Under the pieces are notes generated by a model that had not been told where the DNA came from, ran no database searches, and was given only the letters and a program-made list of their open reading frames with translations. Of a stretch of 64,000 bases of DNA, positions 53,557-63,535 are shown piece after piece (position 1 is the first letter of the stretch; each line of letters opens with the position of its first letter). This stretch comes from Poseidonocella sedimentorum. GTDB lineage: Bacteria > Pseudomonadota > Alphaproteobacteria > Rhodobacterales > Rhodobacteraceae. Where the stretch lies: the NCBI RefSeq assembly GCF_900116005.1, contig NZ_FOYI01000008.1, forward strand, positions 69,501 through 133,500, written 5' to 3'. Made by a program: the position numbers and the translations under genes.

Positions 53557-56500
53557 CTAGAACTCCTCGACCTCCAGCACCCCAGGCAGGCTCTTGATCG
53601 CGCCCTTGATCTGGGGGTTGACCGGATAGCTGCCGGGCAGGGCGACATCGACCTCGCCGATATCTTCGGGATCATAGAGCGTGAACTTGATCGGCCCGCG
53701 CCCCGCCGCGCGCGTGGCCTTGGCCGCATCCTGCAGCAGCGTCTGGGTCAGGGCGACCGCTTCGGGGCTCTCGAAATGAATCCGAAGCCCGGTGCCGCCC
53801 GCGCCCGCCGTCACGCTGTCGATCGGGGCCACGGCGCGGCCCAGCAGTTTCAGCTGCTCGCTCTCAAGCGTCGCTTCGACCGTCACGACGACCTTGGCCC
53901 CGGTCTCCAGATGATCCCGCGCGGTTTCCAGCGTGTCTGAAAACAGCGTGACCTCGTACCCGCCGGTGGTGTCCGAAAGCTGGCAGAAGGCAAAGCGATT
54001 GCCCCGCGCCGATTTGCGCTCCTGCCGCCCGGCGACGACGCCCGCGATCTTGGCCACATGCGGGCCCCGCTGGGCCTTTTCGTGGATCTCGTCGAGGGTC
54101 ATGACCTGCTTGCGCCGCAGCGCGGTCATGTAATCATCCAGCGGGTGGCCGGAGAGGTAGAAGCCCACGGCCTTGAACTCCTCGCCCAGCCGCTCGGCGG
54201 GCAGCCAGTCGGTCACCGGCGCAAGACGCGGCTCGGGCAGATCATCCCCCGCCTCGCCGAAGAGCGACACTTGATTGGAGGTTTTCTGGTCGTGAATCGC
54301 GGCGGAATAGGCGGTCAGGGCTTCGATGCTGTCAAAGATCCGGCGGCGGTTGCGATCGAGCGCGTCGAAGGCGCCGGCGCGCGCGAGCATCTCCAGCGGG
54401 CGCTTGCCGATGCGTTTGAGATCCACCCGGCGGGCAAAGTCGAAGACCGTGACGAAGGGCTTGTTCGCGCGCCCTTCCTCGATCAGCCGCATCGCCTCGA
54501 CGCCCACGTTCTTGAGCGCTCCGAGCCCGTAGACCAGCGCGCCGTCCACGACCTTGAACGTCGCATCCGAGCGGTTCACGCACGGCGGCACCCAGGGCAG
54601 CGAGAGGCCCTTCTTCACTTCTTCGAAGTAGATCGCGAGCTTGTCCGTGAGGTGGATATCGCAGTTCATGACCCCGGCCATGAACTCCACCGGATGGTTC
54701 GCCTTGAGCCAGGCCGTCTGGTAGCTCACCACCGCATAGGCGGCGGCGTGGGACTTGTTGAACCCGTAGTTGGCGAACTTGTCGAGCAGGTGCCAGACTT
54801 CGAGCGCCTTCTCGTCATCGACCCCGTTTTCCTTGGCGCCGGCAATGAATTTCGGCCGCTCGGCGTCCATCGCCTCCTGGATCTTCTTGCCCATCGCGCG
54901 GCGCAAGAGATCCGCGCCGCCGAGGGTGTAACCCGCCATCTCCTGCGCGATCTGCATCACCTGTTCCTGATAGACGATGATGCCTTGGGTCTCGTCGAGG
55001 ATATGGTCGATCGAGGGGTGCAGCCGGTCGCGCTCCGATTGGCCGTTCTTGACTTCGCAGTATTTCGGGATGTTCTCCATCGGGCCGGGCCGGTAAAGCG
55101 CCACGAGGGCCACGATGTCTTCGATGCAGGTGGGCTTCATGCGCTTGAGCGCGTCCATCATGCCCGAGCTTTCCACCTGGAACACCGCGACGGTCTTGGC
55201 GCGGGCATAAAGCTCATACGATTTCGCGTCATCGAGCGGGATCGCGTTGATCTGGTTCTCCGCCCCCTCGGCGGGCTCATAAAGCTGGGTGCCGTCGGCG
55301 GCCACGTGCAGCGGGCGGCCCGAGGCATGGATCTGCTCGATGGCATTCTGGATGACGGTGAGCGTCTTGAGGCCGAGGAAGTCGAACTTCACGAGCCCGG
55401 CCTGTTCCACCCATTTCATGTTGAACTGGGTCGCGGGCATGTCCGAGCGCGGATCCTGATAGAGCGGCACAAGCTCATCGAGCGGCCGGTCGCCGATCAC
55501 CACCCCGGCGGCGTGGGTCGAAGCGTTGCGCAGAAGGCCCTCAAGCTGCTGGGCGAAATCGAAGAGCCGCCGGGCCGGGTTCACGCGCCCGTCGCGCCGG
55601 TCCTGCTCGGTTTCGCGAATCTCCTCCTGCAGGCGCGGCTCGTCGCGGAGCGCCTTTTCGATGGAGACGGGCTTGACCCCTTCGACCGGAATCATCTTGC
55701 TCAGCCGGTCCACCTGGCCGTAGGGCATCTGCAGCACGCGCCCCACATCGCGCACCGCGGCCTTGGAGAGCAGCGCACCGAAGGTGATGATCTGGCCGAC
55801 CTTGTCGCGGCCGTATTTCTCCTGCACGTAGCGGATCACCTCCTCACGGCGATCCATGCAGAAGTCGATGTCGAAGTCGGGCATCGAGACCCGCTCGGGG
55901 TTGAGGAACCGCTCGAAGAGGAGCGAGTAGCGCAGGGGATCGAGGTCGGTGATGGTGAGCGCATAGGCCACGAGCGAGCCCGCCCCGGAGCCCCGGCCGG
56001 GACCGACCGGAATGTCATGTTCCTTGGCCCATTTGATGAAGTCGGCCACGATGAGAAAGTAGCCGGGGAAGCCCATCCCCTCGATGATGCCGAGCTCGAA
56101 CTCGAGGCGTTTTTCATAGTCCTCGACGGGGGCGGCATGGGGGATGACGGCCAGACGTTCCTTCAGGCCCTCGACGGCCTGACGGCGCAATTCCTCCACC
56201 TCGTCATCGGCGAATTTCGGCAGGATCGGATCGCGGCGATAGGCCATGAAAGCGCAGCGCTTGGCGATCTCGATGGTGTTGGCGGTGGCCTCCGGCAGAT
56301 CGGCGAAGAGGGCGAGCATCTCCTCGGGCGTTTTGAACGAATGCTGCGCGGTCAGGCGGCGGCGGGGATCCTGTTGGTCGACATAGGCGCCGTCGGCGAT
56401 GCAGATCAGCGCGTCGTGCGCCTCGTACATGTCGGGCTTGGGGAAGTAGACGTCGTTGGTCGCGACGAGGGGAATGTCCATCGCGTAGGCCATCTCGACG

Positions 56501-57081
56501 AAGCCGCGCTCGGTGAGCTTTTCGGTTTCGGGAAGACCGGCCTCGCCCGGGTGGCGCTGGAGTTCCATGTAGAGCCGGTCACCGAAGATGTCCTGCAACT
56601 GCCCCACCAGCCCCTCGGCGGCGGGGCGCTGGTCGGTCTGCAGAAGCTTGCCGACGGGACCCTCAGACCCGCCGGTGAGGCAGATCACGTCCTCGCTGTG
56701 GGCGCGCAGTTCGGCGAGGGTGACATGCGGAAGCTCCCCGTCACCGCGCAGGTAGAGGCAGCTGTTGAGCTTCATCAAATGGCCATAGCCGCGCTCGGTC
56801 TGGGCCAGAAGAACGACAGGCGCAGGCGGCTGGGCCCGCTCACCGGGGGCGGGCTTGCGATAGCGCAGATCGACCTGACAGCCCATGATCGGCTGCACCC
56901 CCGCCGCACTGGCCGAGACGGAGAATTCGAGCGCCGCAAACATGTTGTTGGTGTCGGTGACCGCGACGGCGGGCATCCCCATCCCCGAACAGAGCCCCGG
57001 CAGCTTCTTGAGCCGCAGGGCCCCTTCGAGAAGGGAGTATTCGGTGTGGGTGCGGAGGTGGATGAATCGTGGCGCGCTCAT
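53557..57081 (-). CDS. dnaE: DNA polymerase III alpha subunit DnaE
   Basis: A 1,174-residue replicative polymerase. The PHP domain begins FIHLRTHTEYSLLEGALRLKKLPG; the catalytic aspartates lie in SMPDFDIDFCMDRR near residue 400; RSDMPATQFNMKWVEQAGLVKFDFLGLKTL is in the palm; the OB-fold (VAKIAGVVAGRQERKSARGNRFAFCQLSDTTGGYEV) is near the end. The ATG at 57081 is chosen over 57135 because MSAPRFIHLRTHTEYS starts the family and the upstream codons lie in repeat copy D. Opposite frame of 1,110 codons is a GC artefact. Confidence 0.97.
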   Translation of the reverse strand: MSAPRFIHLRTHTEYSLLEGALRLKKLPGLCSGMGMPAVAVTDTNNMFAALEFSVSASAAGVQPIMGCQVDLRYRKPAPGERAQPPAPVVLLAQTERGYGHLMKLNSCLYLRGDGELPHVTLAELRAHSEDVICLTGGSEGPVGKLLQTDQRPAAEGLVGQLQDIFGDRLYMELQRHPGEAGLPETEKLTERGFVEMAYAMDIPLVATNDVYFPKPDMYEAHDALICIADGAYVDQQDPRRRLTAQHSFKTPEEMLALFADLPEATANTIEIAKRCAFMAYRRDPILPKFADDEVEELRRQAVEGLKERLAVIPHAAPVEDYEKRLEFELGIIEGMGFPGYFLIVADFIKWAKEHDIPVGPGRGSGAGSLVAYALTITDLDPLRYSLLFERFLNPERVSMPDFDIDFCMDRREEVIRYVQEKYGRDKVGQIITFGALLSKAAVRDVGRVLQMPYGQVDRLSKMIPVEGVKPVSIEKALRDEPRLQEEIRETEQDRRDGRVNPARRLFDFAQQLEGLLRNASTHAAGVVIGDRPLDELVPLYQDPRSDMPATQFNMKWVEQAGLVKFDFLGLKTLTVIQNAIEQIHASGRPLHVAADGTQLYEPAEGAENQINAIPLDDAKSYELYARAKTVAVFQVESSGMMDALKRMKPTCIEDIVALVALYRPGPMENIPKYCEVKNGQSERDRLHPSIDHILDETQGIIVYQEQVMQIAQEMAGYTLGGADLLRRAMGKKIQEAMDAERPKFIAGAKENGVDDEKALEVWHLLDKFANYGFNKSHAAAYAVVSYQTAWLKANHPVEFMAGVMNCDIHLTDKLAIYFEEVKKGLSLPWVPPCVNRSDATFKVVDGALVYGLGALKNVGVEAMRLIEEGRANKPFVTVFDFARRVDLKRIGKRPLEMLARAGAFDALDRNRRRIFDSIEALTAYSAAIHDQKTSNQVSLFGEAGDDLPEPRLAPVTDWLPAERLGEEFKAVGFYLSGHPLDDYMTALRRKQVMTLDEIHEKAQRGPHVAKIAGVVAGRQERKSARGNRFAFCQLSDTTGGYEVTLFSDTLETARDHLETGAKVVVTVEATLESEQLKLLGRAVAPIDSVTAGAGGTGLRIHFESPEAVALTQTLLQDAAKATRAAGRGPIKFTLYDPEDIGEVDVALPGSYPVNPQIKGAIKSLPGVLEVEEF

Positions 57082-57116
57082 CCGGTCAATGTAGCCCTCC
57101 GGCCGGGCCCGCGCAC

Positions 57117-57168
57117 CCGGAAAATGATCGATCATTTTCCGGCACGTTTTCTGATCAATCAGAAAACG
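57117..57168 (+). repeat. paired-palindrome repeat, copy D
   Basis: A perfect 26-base palindrome (half-site CCGGAAAATGATC, 57117-57142) and an inverted repeat with arms CGTTTTCTGAT around CA (57145-57168). It lies between the divergent dnaE and xdhA genes. After the element, copies C and D share the sequence GGCG(C/T)CCTTGG(T/C)C. Confidence 0.93.
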
Positions 57169-57316
57169 GCGTCCTTGGCCGTTGCGGCGCCTTGCTTAAA
57201 AGGGCTTGCAAATTCGCACCTTGGGCGAGCAGACTGCAAGGCGATGGATCCGCGCCCTTCTACGCCGCATCGAAGGGAGTTCGCGGAAGCGATCGGTAAG
57301 GCGGCGGGTTTTCACG

Positions 57317-58675
57317 ATGGACATCACGTTTCTTCTCAACGGAGAGACCGTGGACCTCAAGGATATTTCCAGCACCCGGACGCTGCTTGACTGGCTCCGG
57401 GAAGAGCGTGGTCTGAAGGGGACGAAAGAGGGCTGCAACGAGGGCGATTGCGGGGCCTGCTCGGTCATGGTCACCGACGAGCAGGGCGCGCGGGCGGTCA
57501 ACGCCTGCATCCTCTTCATGCCGCAGCTCCACGGCAAGGCGGTGCGCACGGTCGAGGGGCTCTCGGGGCCCGGCGGCGAGGCGCACCCGGTCCAGACCGC
57601 GATGATCCGCGAGCATGGCTCCCAATGCGGCTTCTGCACGCCGGGCTTCGTGGTCTCGATGGCCGCGGCCCATGCGTCCGGCAACCGCGCCCATGACGAT
57701 GCCTTGTCCGGCAACCTTTGCCGCTGCACCGGCTATGCGCCGATCATTCGCGCGGCGGAGGCCGTGGCCGATATGCCCGTGCCCGTCTGGCTCAACGCCG
57801 AGTTGCCGGAAGTGGGGCCCCAGGCCGCTCTGCCCGAAACTGCGGGCGCGCTGGCGGAGTGGTATCTTGCCAACCCCGACGGGGTACTTGTCGGCGGCGC
57901 GACGGACGTGGGGCTCTGGGTGACGAAGGGGCTGCGCGATTTGGGCCCGGTCGCCTTTTTGCACCGCTGCCGCGATTTGCAGCAGATCGAGCGCGAAAGG
58001 GATGTTTTGCGCATCGGCGCCGGGGTCACGATGGACCGTGTGCAGGCGCTCATGGCCGAGGACTATCCCAGCTTTGCCGAGATGATCCGCCGGTTCGGCT
58101 CGGTTCAGGTCCGCAACGCGGCCACCCTCGGCGGCAACATCGCCAACGGCTCGCCCATTGGCGACAGCCCGCCCGCCCTCATCGCCCTCGGCGCCGAGCT
58201 GCACCTGCGGCGCGGCGATGCGCGCCGGACCCTGCCGATTGAGGCGTTTTTCCTCGACTACGGAAAACAGGATCGCGCGCCGGGCGAATTCGTCGAGGCC
58301 GTCTCGATCCCTCTGGGGCAGGACGCGCTGCGCTGCTACAAGATCTCCAAGCGCTTCGATCAGGACATCTCGGCGGTCTGCGGCTGTTTCAACCTGACGC
58401 TGGACGGCGGCAGGATCGCCAGCTCGCGGATCGCCTTTGGCGGCATGGCCGGCATCCCCAAACGCGCCGCCGCCGTCGAGGCCGCGTTGATCGGCCAGCC
58501 GCTGACCGAGGACGGGATCGCCCCGGCGCTTGACGCCTTTGACAAGGATTTCACCCCGATGAGCGACATGCGGGCAAGCGCGGCGTACCGCCTCGAGACG
58601 GCGCGCAACCTGCTCCGCCGCTATGTCCATGACCTCTCCGGCGCGCCGGTCTCTGTCCGGGAGGTACGCCCATGA
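57317..58675 (+). CDS. xdhA: xanthine dehydrogenase small subunit XdhA
   Basis: A 452-residue subunit with two [2Fe-2S] domains and a FAD domain. The first cluster ligands begin at Cys40, Cys45 and Cys48 (CNEGDCGAC), the second are in CGFCTPGF and CRCTGYAP, and FAD binding is shown by [16 protein letters not shown] and [19 protein letters not shown]. It passes electrons from the molybdenum centre of XdhB to NAD. The ATG at 57317 is chosen because [14 protein letters not shown] is the family start; the frame back to 57206 lies in the promoter area. xdhB overlaps the stop by four bases. Confidence 0.96.
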   Translation: MDITFLLNGETVDLKDISSTRTLLDWLREERGLKGTKEGCNEGDCGACSVMVTDEQGARAVNACILFMPQLHGKAVRTVEGLSGPGGEAHPVQTAMIREHGSQCGFCTPGFVVSMAAAHASGNRAHDDALSGNLCRCTGYAPIIRAAEAVADMPVPVWLNAELPEVGPQAALPETAGALAEWYLANPDGVLVGGATDVGLWVTKGLRDLGPVAFLHRCRDLQQIERERDVLRIGAGVTMDRVQALMAEDYPSFAEMIRRFGSVQVRNAATLGGNIANGSPIGDSPPALIALGAELHLRRGDARRTLPIEAFFLDYGKQDRAPGEFVEAVSIPLGQDALRCYKISKRFDQDISAVCGCFNLTLDGGRIASSRIAFGGMAGIPKRAAAVEAALIGQPLTEDGIAPALDAFDKDFTPMSDMRASAAYRLETARNLLRRYVHDLSGAPVSVREVRP

Positions 58676-61089
58676 GCGTCGCCAAACCCCTCCCCCATGA
58701 CGCCGCCGCCCTGCATGTGGCGGGGACGGCGCGCTATGTCGATGACCTGCCCGTGCCGGCCGATTGCCTGCACCTGGCCTTCGGGCTCGCCGAAATCGCC
58801 GCCGGCCGGATCACCGCCATCGACCTTGCCCCGGTGCGCGCCGCGCCCGGTGTGGTGGCCGTGCTGGAAGCCGATGACCTCAAGCGCCCCGCCGATTGCT
58901 CGCCGAGCGCCCATGACGAGCCGCTCCTGGCGGGGCACACGGTGCAATACCTCGGCCAGCCGGTGTTCCTCGTGATCGCGACGAGCCACCTCGCCGCGCG
59001 CAAGGCCGCGCGGCTGGCCAAGATCGACTATCAGGCGCGCGATGCGATCCTCACCATCGACGACGCTCTCGACAAGGACTCCCGTTTCGAAAACGGCCCG
59101 ATCATCTGGGAGAAGGGCGACGCAGGAGAGGCCGTCGACAGCGCGCCGCATGTGGTCGAGGGCCGGATGGAAATCGGCGGGCAGGAGCATTTCTACCTCG
59201 AAGGTCAGGCCGCGCTCGCCCTGCCGCAGGAGGGCGGCGACATGCTCGTCCATTCCTCGACCCAGCACCCGACCGAGATCCAGCACAAGGTCGCCCATGC
59301 GCTCGGGGTGCCGATGCACGCCGTGCGCGTCGAGACACGGCGCATGGGCGGGGGCTTTGGCGGCAAGGAGAGCCAAGGCAACGCGCTCGCCATCGCCTGC
59401 GCGCTGGCCGCCGAGCTGACCGGGCGGCCCGCCAAGATGCGCTATGACCGCGACGACGACATGATGATCACCGGCAAGCGCCACGATTTCCGGATCGAAT
59501 ACCGCGCCGGGTTCGATGATGACGGGCGACTCGGCGGCGTCGAGTTCGTGCACTACGTGCGCTGCGGCTGGGCGCAGGACCTCTCGCTGCCGGTGGCCGA
59601 CCGGGCGATGCTCCATGCCGACAACGCCTACCTTTTGCCCAACGCCCGGATCGAGAGCCACCGGCTCAAGACCAACACCCAAAGCGCCACCGCCTTTCGC
59701 GGCTTCGGCGGCCCGCAGGGGATGGTCGGGATCGAGCGGGTGATGGATCACATCGCCCATGAGCTCGGGCTCGACCCGCTGGAGGTGCGGCGGCGCAACT
59801 TCTATCGGCCGGGCAACGGATCGGACGCCCGCGCCGCCAGACCGGCAGCGGAGCCCCCTGCCCCGAGCGCAAGCCCGGTGAGCGACGCGATCGACCTCAC
59901 CTCGCGTGGCGCGCCACCTGAGCTCGACCAGAGCCCCGCCCCTGCGGCGCCGAGCGGCACACAGACAACGCCCTACGGGATGCCGGTGGAGGATTTCGAG
60001 CTCCACGAGATGGTCGCGGCCCTGACCGAGAGCGCCGACTACAGCGCCCGCCGCGCCGCCGTGCGCGCCTGGAACGCCGAGAACCCGATTCTCAAACGCG
60101 GCATCGCGCTCACCCCGGTCAAGTTCGGCATTTCCTTCACGCTGACCCACCTCAATCAGGCCGGCGCTCTCGTGCATGTCTATCAGGACGGCTCGATCCA
60201 CATGAACCACGGCGGCACTGAAATGGGTCAGGGCCTCTTCCAGAAGGTGGCCCAGGTGGCGGCGGATCGCTTCGGTGTCTCGCCGGAACGCGTCAAGATC
60301 ACCGCGACGGACACGGGCAAGGTCCCGAACACCTCGGCCACCGCCGCATCCTCGGGCTCGGACCTCAACGGGATGGCAGTCAAGGCCGCCTGCGACACGA
60401 TCCGGGACCGGATGGCACAGGTCCTCGCGGCCAAACACCAGACCGACGCGAGCGCGGTGCGGTTCGACGAGGATGAGGTGCATGTGGGCGGCGCGAGCTA
60501 CAGCTTCGAAGAGGTGGCGCAGCTTGCCTACGAGTCGCGTGTGAGCCTGTCGGCCACGGGCTACTACCGCACGCCGAAGCTTCAGTGGAACCGTATCGAA
60601 GGCGCGGGCCGGCCGTTTTTCTACTTCGCCTATGGCGCGGCCGTGACCGAGGTGGTGATCGACACGCTCACCGGCGAAAACCGCATCCTGCGGACCGACA
60701 TTCTGCATGATTGCGGCGCCTCGCTGAACCCCGCGCTCGACATCGGCCAGATCGAGGGCGGCTACGTTCAGGGCGCCGGCTGGCTCACCACCGAGGAGCT
60801 CGTCTGGGATGAGGCCGGGCGGCTGCGGACCCACGCGCCCTCGACCTACAAGATCCCCGCCTGTTCGGACCGGCCCGAGGTTTTCAACGTCGCGCTCTGG
60901 GACGGGCGCAACCGGGAGGACACGATTTATCGCTCCAAGGCCGTGGGCGAGCCGCCCTTCATGCTCGGCATCTCGGCGCTCATGGCGCTCTCGGATGCGG
61001 TCAGCGCCTGCGGCGAGGCCTACCCCGCGCTCGATGCGCCGGCCACGGCCGAACGGGTGCTCGAGGCCGTGATGCGGGTCCGGACGTGA
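58672..61089 (+). CDS. xdhB: xanthine dehydrogenase large subunit XdhB
   Basis: An 805-residue molybdopterin-binding subunit that oxidises hypoxanthine and xanthine. Motifs include [22 protein letters not shown] (substrate arginine), [26 protein letters not shown] and the catalytic glutamate in [11 protein letters not shown] near the end. A stretch of about 50 residues (about 382-432, from [11 protein letters not shown] to SGTQT) is proline/alanine-rich and falls between NFYRP and [11 protein letters not shown], where most relatives have about ten residues. This is probably a surface loop insertion. GTGA/ATGA overlaps link xdhA-B-C. Confidence 0.96.
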   Translation: MSVAKPLPHDAAALHVAGTARYVDDLPVPADCLHLAFGLAEIAAGRITAIDLAPVRAAPGVVAVLEADDLKRPADCSPSAHDEPLLAGHTVQYLGQPVFLVIATSHLAARKAARLAKIDYQARDAILTIDDALDKDSRFENGPIIWEKGDAGEAVDSAPHVVEGRMEIGGQEHFYLEGQAALALPQEGGDMLVHSSTQHPTEIQHKVAHALGVPMHAVRVETRRMGGGFGGKESQGNALAIACALAAELTGRPAKMRYDRDDDMMITGKRHDFRIEYRAGFDDDGRLGGVEFVHYVRCGWAQDLSLPVADRAMLHADNAYLLPNARIESHRLKTNTQSATAFRGFGGPQGMVGIERVMDHIAHELGLDPLEVRRRNFYRPGNGSDARAARPAAEPPAPSASPVSDAIDLTSRGAPPELDQSPAPAAPSGTQTTPYGMPVEDFELHEMVAALTESADYSARRAAVRAWNAENPILKRGIALTPVKFGISFTLTHLNQAGALVHVYQDGSIHMNHGGTEMGQGLFQKVAQVAADRFGVSPERVKITATDTGKVPNTSATAASSGSDLNGMAVKAACDTIRDRMAQVLAAKHQTDASAVRFDEDEVHVGGASYSFEEVAQLAYESRVSLSATGYYRTPKLQWNRIEGAGRPFFYFAYGAAVTEVVIDTLTGENRILRTDILHDCGASLNPALDIGQIEGGYVQGAGWLTTEELVWDEAGRLRTHAPSTYKIPACSDRPEVFNVALWDGRNREDTIYRSKAVGEPPFMLGISALMALSDAVSACGEAYPALDAPATAERVLEAVMRVRT

Positions 61090-62045
61090 GTTTCGACCTC
61101 GACGCCCTGCGCCGGGCCATCGCCGCCCACGGGCCCGTCTCCCGCGTCGTGATCGTCGATGTGGCGGGCTCATCCCCGCGTGAGGTGGGCGCGTCGATGC
61201 TTGTTTGGGAGGGCGGCCAATCGGGGACGATCGGCGGCGGAACTCTGGAATGGGAAGCGGCGATCGCGGCCCGCTCCGGCGCGCTTGGCCTCAGCCGCCA
61301 CGCGCTCGGGCCGGACCTCGGGCAATGCTGCGGCGGCGCGGTTAGCCTGCTCACCGAGCGCTGGACCGAAGCGGATCTCGACGGGATCGACGAGATTGTC
61401 GCCCGCCCTGCCGGGTCGCCCACGGACATGCCCCTGACGGTTCGGCGCCTGCTCGACCGCCACCGCGCGCAGGGCGAGCCCCCCACCGCGCAGCTTCTTC
61501 AGGGCTGGTTCATCGAACCGGTCCACCGCCCGGCGCGGGCCCTCTGGATCTGGGGCGCGGGCCATGTCGGCCGGGCGATGGCCAACGTCTTCGCCCCGTT
61601 CGACGATTTCGCCATCACATGGGTCGACACCGACCGCGCGCGCTTCCCCGAAGCCATTCCCGACGGCGTCACCTGCCTGCCCGCGGCCGATCCCGTCCGG
61701 CTGGTGCCCCGCGCACCCACCGATGCCGAACACCTGATTCTCACCTACGCCCACGAGCTGGATCTCGCACTCTGCCACGCGCTCCTCCAACACGGATTTG
61801 CCGGGGCCGGGCTCATCGGATCCGAGACGAAATGGGCGCGGTTTCGCAAGCGTTTGCGCAACCTTGGGCATAGTGACGCTCAAATCTCGTGCATTCGCTG
61901 CCCGATTGGGCATAAATCGCTCGGCAAACATCCGCAGGCCATTGCCGTGGGGACGGCGGCGGTTTTACTGGGCCACCGGGAAAACGGGGACGCAAACGGG
62001 GACGGACAGGTTTGGCAACACCACTCATCGACATCCGGGGCCTGA
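61086..62045 (+). CDS. xdhC: XdhC molybdenum cofactor insertion protein
   Basis: A 319-residue XdhC. The N-terminal domain has VDVAGSSPREVGASMLVWEGGQSGTIGGGTLEW and GLSRHALGPDLGQCCGGAVSLL with two cysteines; the C-terminal Rossmann domain has ALWIWGAGHVGRAMANVFAPFD. In Rhodobacter capsulatus XdhC binds Moco and promotes sulfuration before insertion in XdhB. GTG start at 61086 overlaps the xdhB stop (GTGA). The 3' end overlaps the next ABC gene by 34 bases. Confidence 0.94.
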   Translation: MSFDLDALRRAIAAHGPVSRVVIVDVAGSSPREVGASMLVWEGGQSGTIGGGTLEWEAAIAARSGALGLSRHALGPDLGQCCGGAVSLLTERWTEADLDGIDEIVARPAGSPTDMPLTVRRLLDRHRAQGEPPTAQLLQGWFIEPVHRPARALWIWGAGHVGRAMANVFAPFDDFAITWVDTDRARFPEAIPDGVTCLPAADPVRLVPRAPTDAEHLILTYAHELDLALCHALLQHGFAGAGLIGSETKWARFRKRLRNLGHSDAQISCIRCPIGHKSLGKHPQAIAVGTAAVLLGHRENGDANGDGQVWQHHSSTSGA

Positions 62046-63535
62046 CCAAGGCCTATCCCGGTGTCGTCGCCAATGACGATATCTCCTTCGCCATCGCCCC
62101 CGGCGAGGTCCACGCGCTGTTGGGTGAAAACGGTGCGGGCAAGTCCACGCTGGTCAAGATGATCTACGGGCTGGTGCGGCCCGACAGCGGGGCGATGACC
62201 CTGAGCGGCGCGCCCTTCGCCCCGTCCCAGCCGCGCGAGGCGCGCGAGTCGGGCGTGGCGATGGTGTTCCAGCATTTCTCGCTCTTCGATGCGCTCAACG
62301 TGGCCGAAAACATCGCGCTTGGCATGGAGACGCCGCCAAAGATGCGCGATCTCGCCCGGCGCATCCGCGAGATTTCCCATGAATACGGCCTGCCCCTCGA
62401 CCCGGACCGCACGGTGGGCGATCTGTCGGCGGGCGAGCGCCAGCGGGTCGAGATCGTGCGCTGTCTGCTGCAGGATCCCAAGCTCCTGATCATGGACGAG
62501 CCGACCTCGGTCCTCACCCCGCAGGAGGTCGACATCCTGTTCCAGACCCTGCGACAGCTCAGCGCCGAAGGCACCTCGATCCTCTATATATCGCACAAGC
62601 TCGAAGAGATCCGCGCGCTCTGCGATGAGGCAACGATCCTGCGCCTTGGCAAGGTGGTGGGAACATGCGTGCCGCGCGACACGACCGCGCGCGACATGGC
62701 CGAGATGATGGTCGGCACGGCCCTGACCCCACCGGCCCGCGCGGGCCAGGCGCCCGGCGATGTCGCGCTGGAGGTGGACGGGCTCTCGCTCCGCTCGCCC
62801 TCGCAATTCGGCACATCGCTCAAGGATCTGCGCTTCACTGTGCGGCAGGGGGAAATCCTCGGCATCGGCGGGGTCGCGGGCAACGGACAGGATGAGTTGC
62901 TCGGCGCGCTGTCCGGCGAACTCCGCGCGGCGCGCGATGCGGTGCGGCTCGCGGGGGCGCCCATCGGCCATCTCGGGCCTGAGGCGCGGCGCAAACGGGG
63001 GCTCCTCACAGCCCCGGAAGAACGGCTCGGCCATGCTGCGGCGCCGGACATGAGCCTGATGGAAAACGCGCTTCTGACCGGGGCTGCGCGCAAGACGCTC
63101 GCCCCCCGGGGCCTCATCAACTGGCGCGGCGCGCGTGTTTTTGCCGAAGACATCATCGCCCGGTTCGACGTCCGCACCCCCGGCCCGCTGAGCGCGGCGC
63201 GCGCACTCTCCGGCGGCAATTTGCAGAAATTCGTCATCGGCCGCGAGGTGTTGCAGGCACCGGAGGTCCTGGTGGTCAATCAGCCCACATGGGGCGTCGA
63301 TGCCGCCGCCGCCGCCGCGATCCGGCAGGCGCTGCTGGACCTCGCCAAGAACGGCGCCGCGATCCTCTGCATCAGCCAGGACCTCGACGAGCTCATGGAA
63401 ATCGCCGACCGCTTCGGCGCGCTCAACGAAGGGCGCCTGTCGGAGATCCGACCCGCGGCGGGGCTCACGGTGAAGGAGATCGGACTGATGATGGGCGGCG
63501 CGCATGGCATGGAGGTGGCCCATGCTGAGGCTTGA
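62012..63535 (+). CDS. nucleoside/purine-type ABC importer ATP-binding protein (two ABC domains)
   Basis: A 507-residue protein with two fused ABC domains, typical of sugar and BmpA/NupABC-type importers. The first has Walker A LLGENGAGKSTLVK and LSAGERQRVEI; the second has GGVAGNGQDELLGAL in place of a standard Walker A and LSGGNLQKFVIGRE. GVAMVFQHFSLFDALNVAENIALG matches nucleoside importers. The start must be TTG at 62012 (LATPLIDIRGLTKAYPGV), inside xdhC. Position after xdhC suggests uptake of purine bases or nucleosides for XDH; the permease follows. Confidence 0.9.
   Translation: MATPLIDIRGLTKAYPGVVANDDISFAIAPGEVHALLGENGAGKSTLVKMIYGLVRPDSGAMTLSGAPFAPSQPREARESGVAMVFQHFSLFDALNVAENIALGMETPPKMRDLARRIREISHEYGLPLDPDRTVGDLSAGERQRVEIVRCLLQDPKLLIMDEPTSVLTPQEVDILFQTLRQLSAEGTSILYISHKLEEIRALCDEATILRLGKVVGTCVPRDTTARDMAEMMVGTALTPPARAGQAPGDVALEVDGLSLRSPSQFGTSLKDLRFTVRQGEILGIGGVAGNGQDELLGALSGELRAARDAVRLAGAPIGHLGPEARRKRGLLTAPEERLGHAAAPDMSLMENALLTGAARKTLAPRGLINWRGARVFAEDIIARFDVRTPGPLSAARALSGGNLQKFVIGREVLQAPEVLVVNQPTWGVDAAAAAAIRQALLDLAKNGAAILCISQDLDELMEIADRFGALNEGRLSEIRPAAGLTVKEIGLMMGGAHGMEVAHAEA

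Noticed and set aside
57205-57240. CTTGCA/TGCAAG inverted repeat upstream of xdhA
   Set aside because: Six-base arms with a 24-base spacer; no known purine regulator site matches it.
54058-57390. Open frame of 1,110 codons on the plus strand
   Set aside because: Antisense to dnaE with no motif and no ribosome site.
58621-61173. Open frame of 850 codons on the minus strand
   Set aside because: Antisense to xdhB; no family resemblance.
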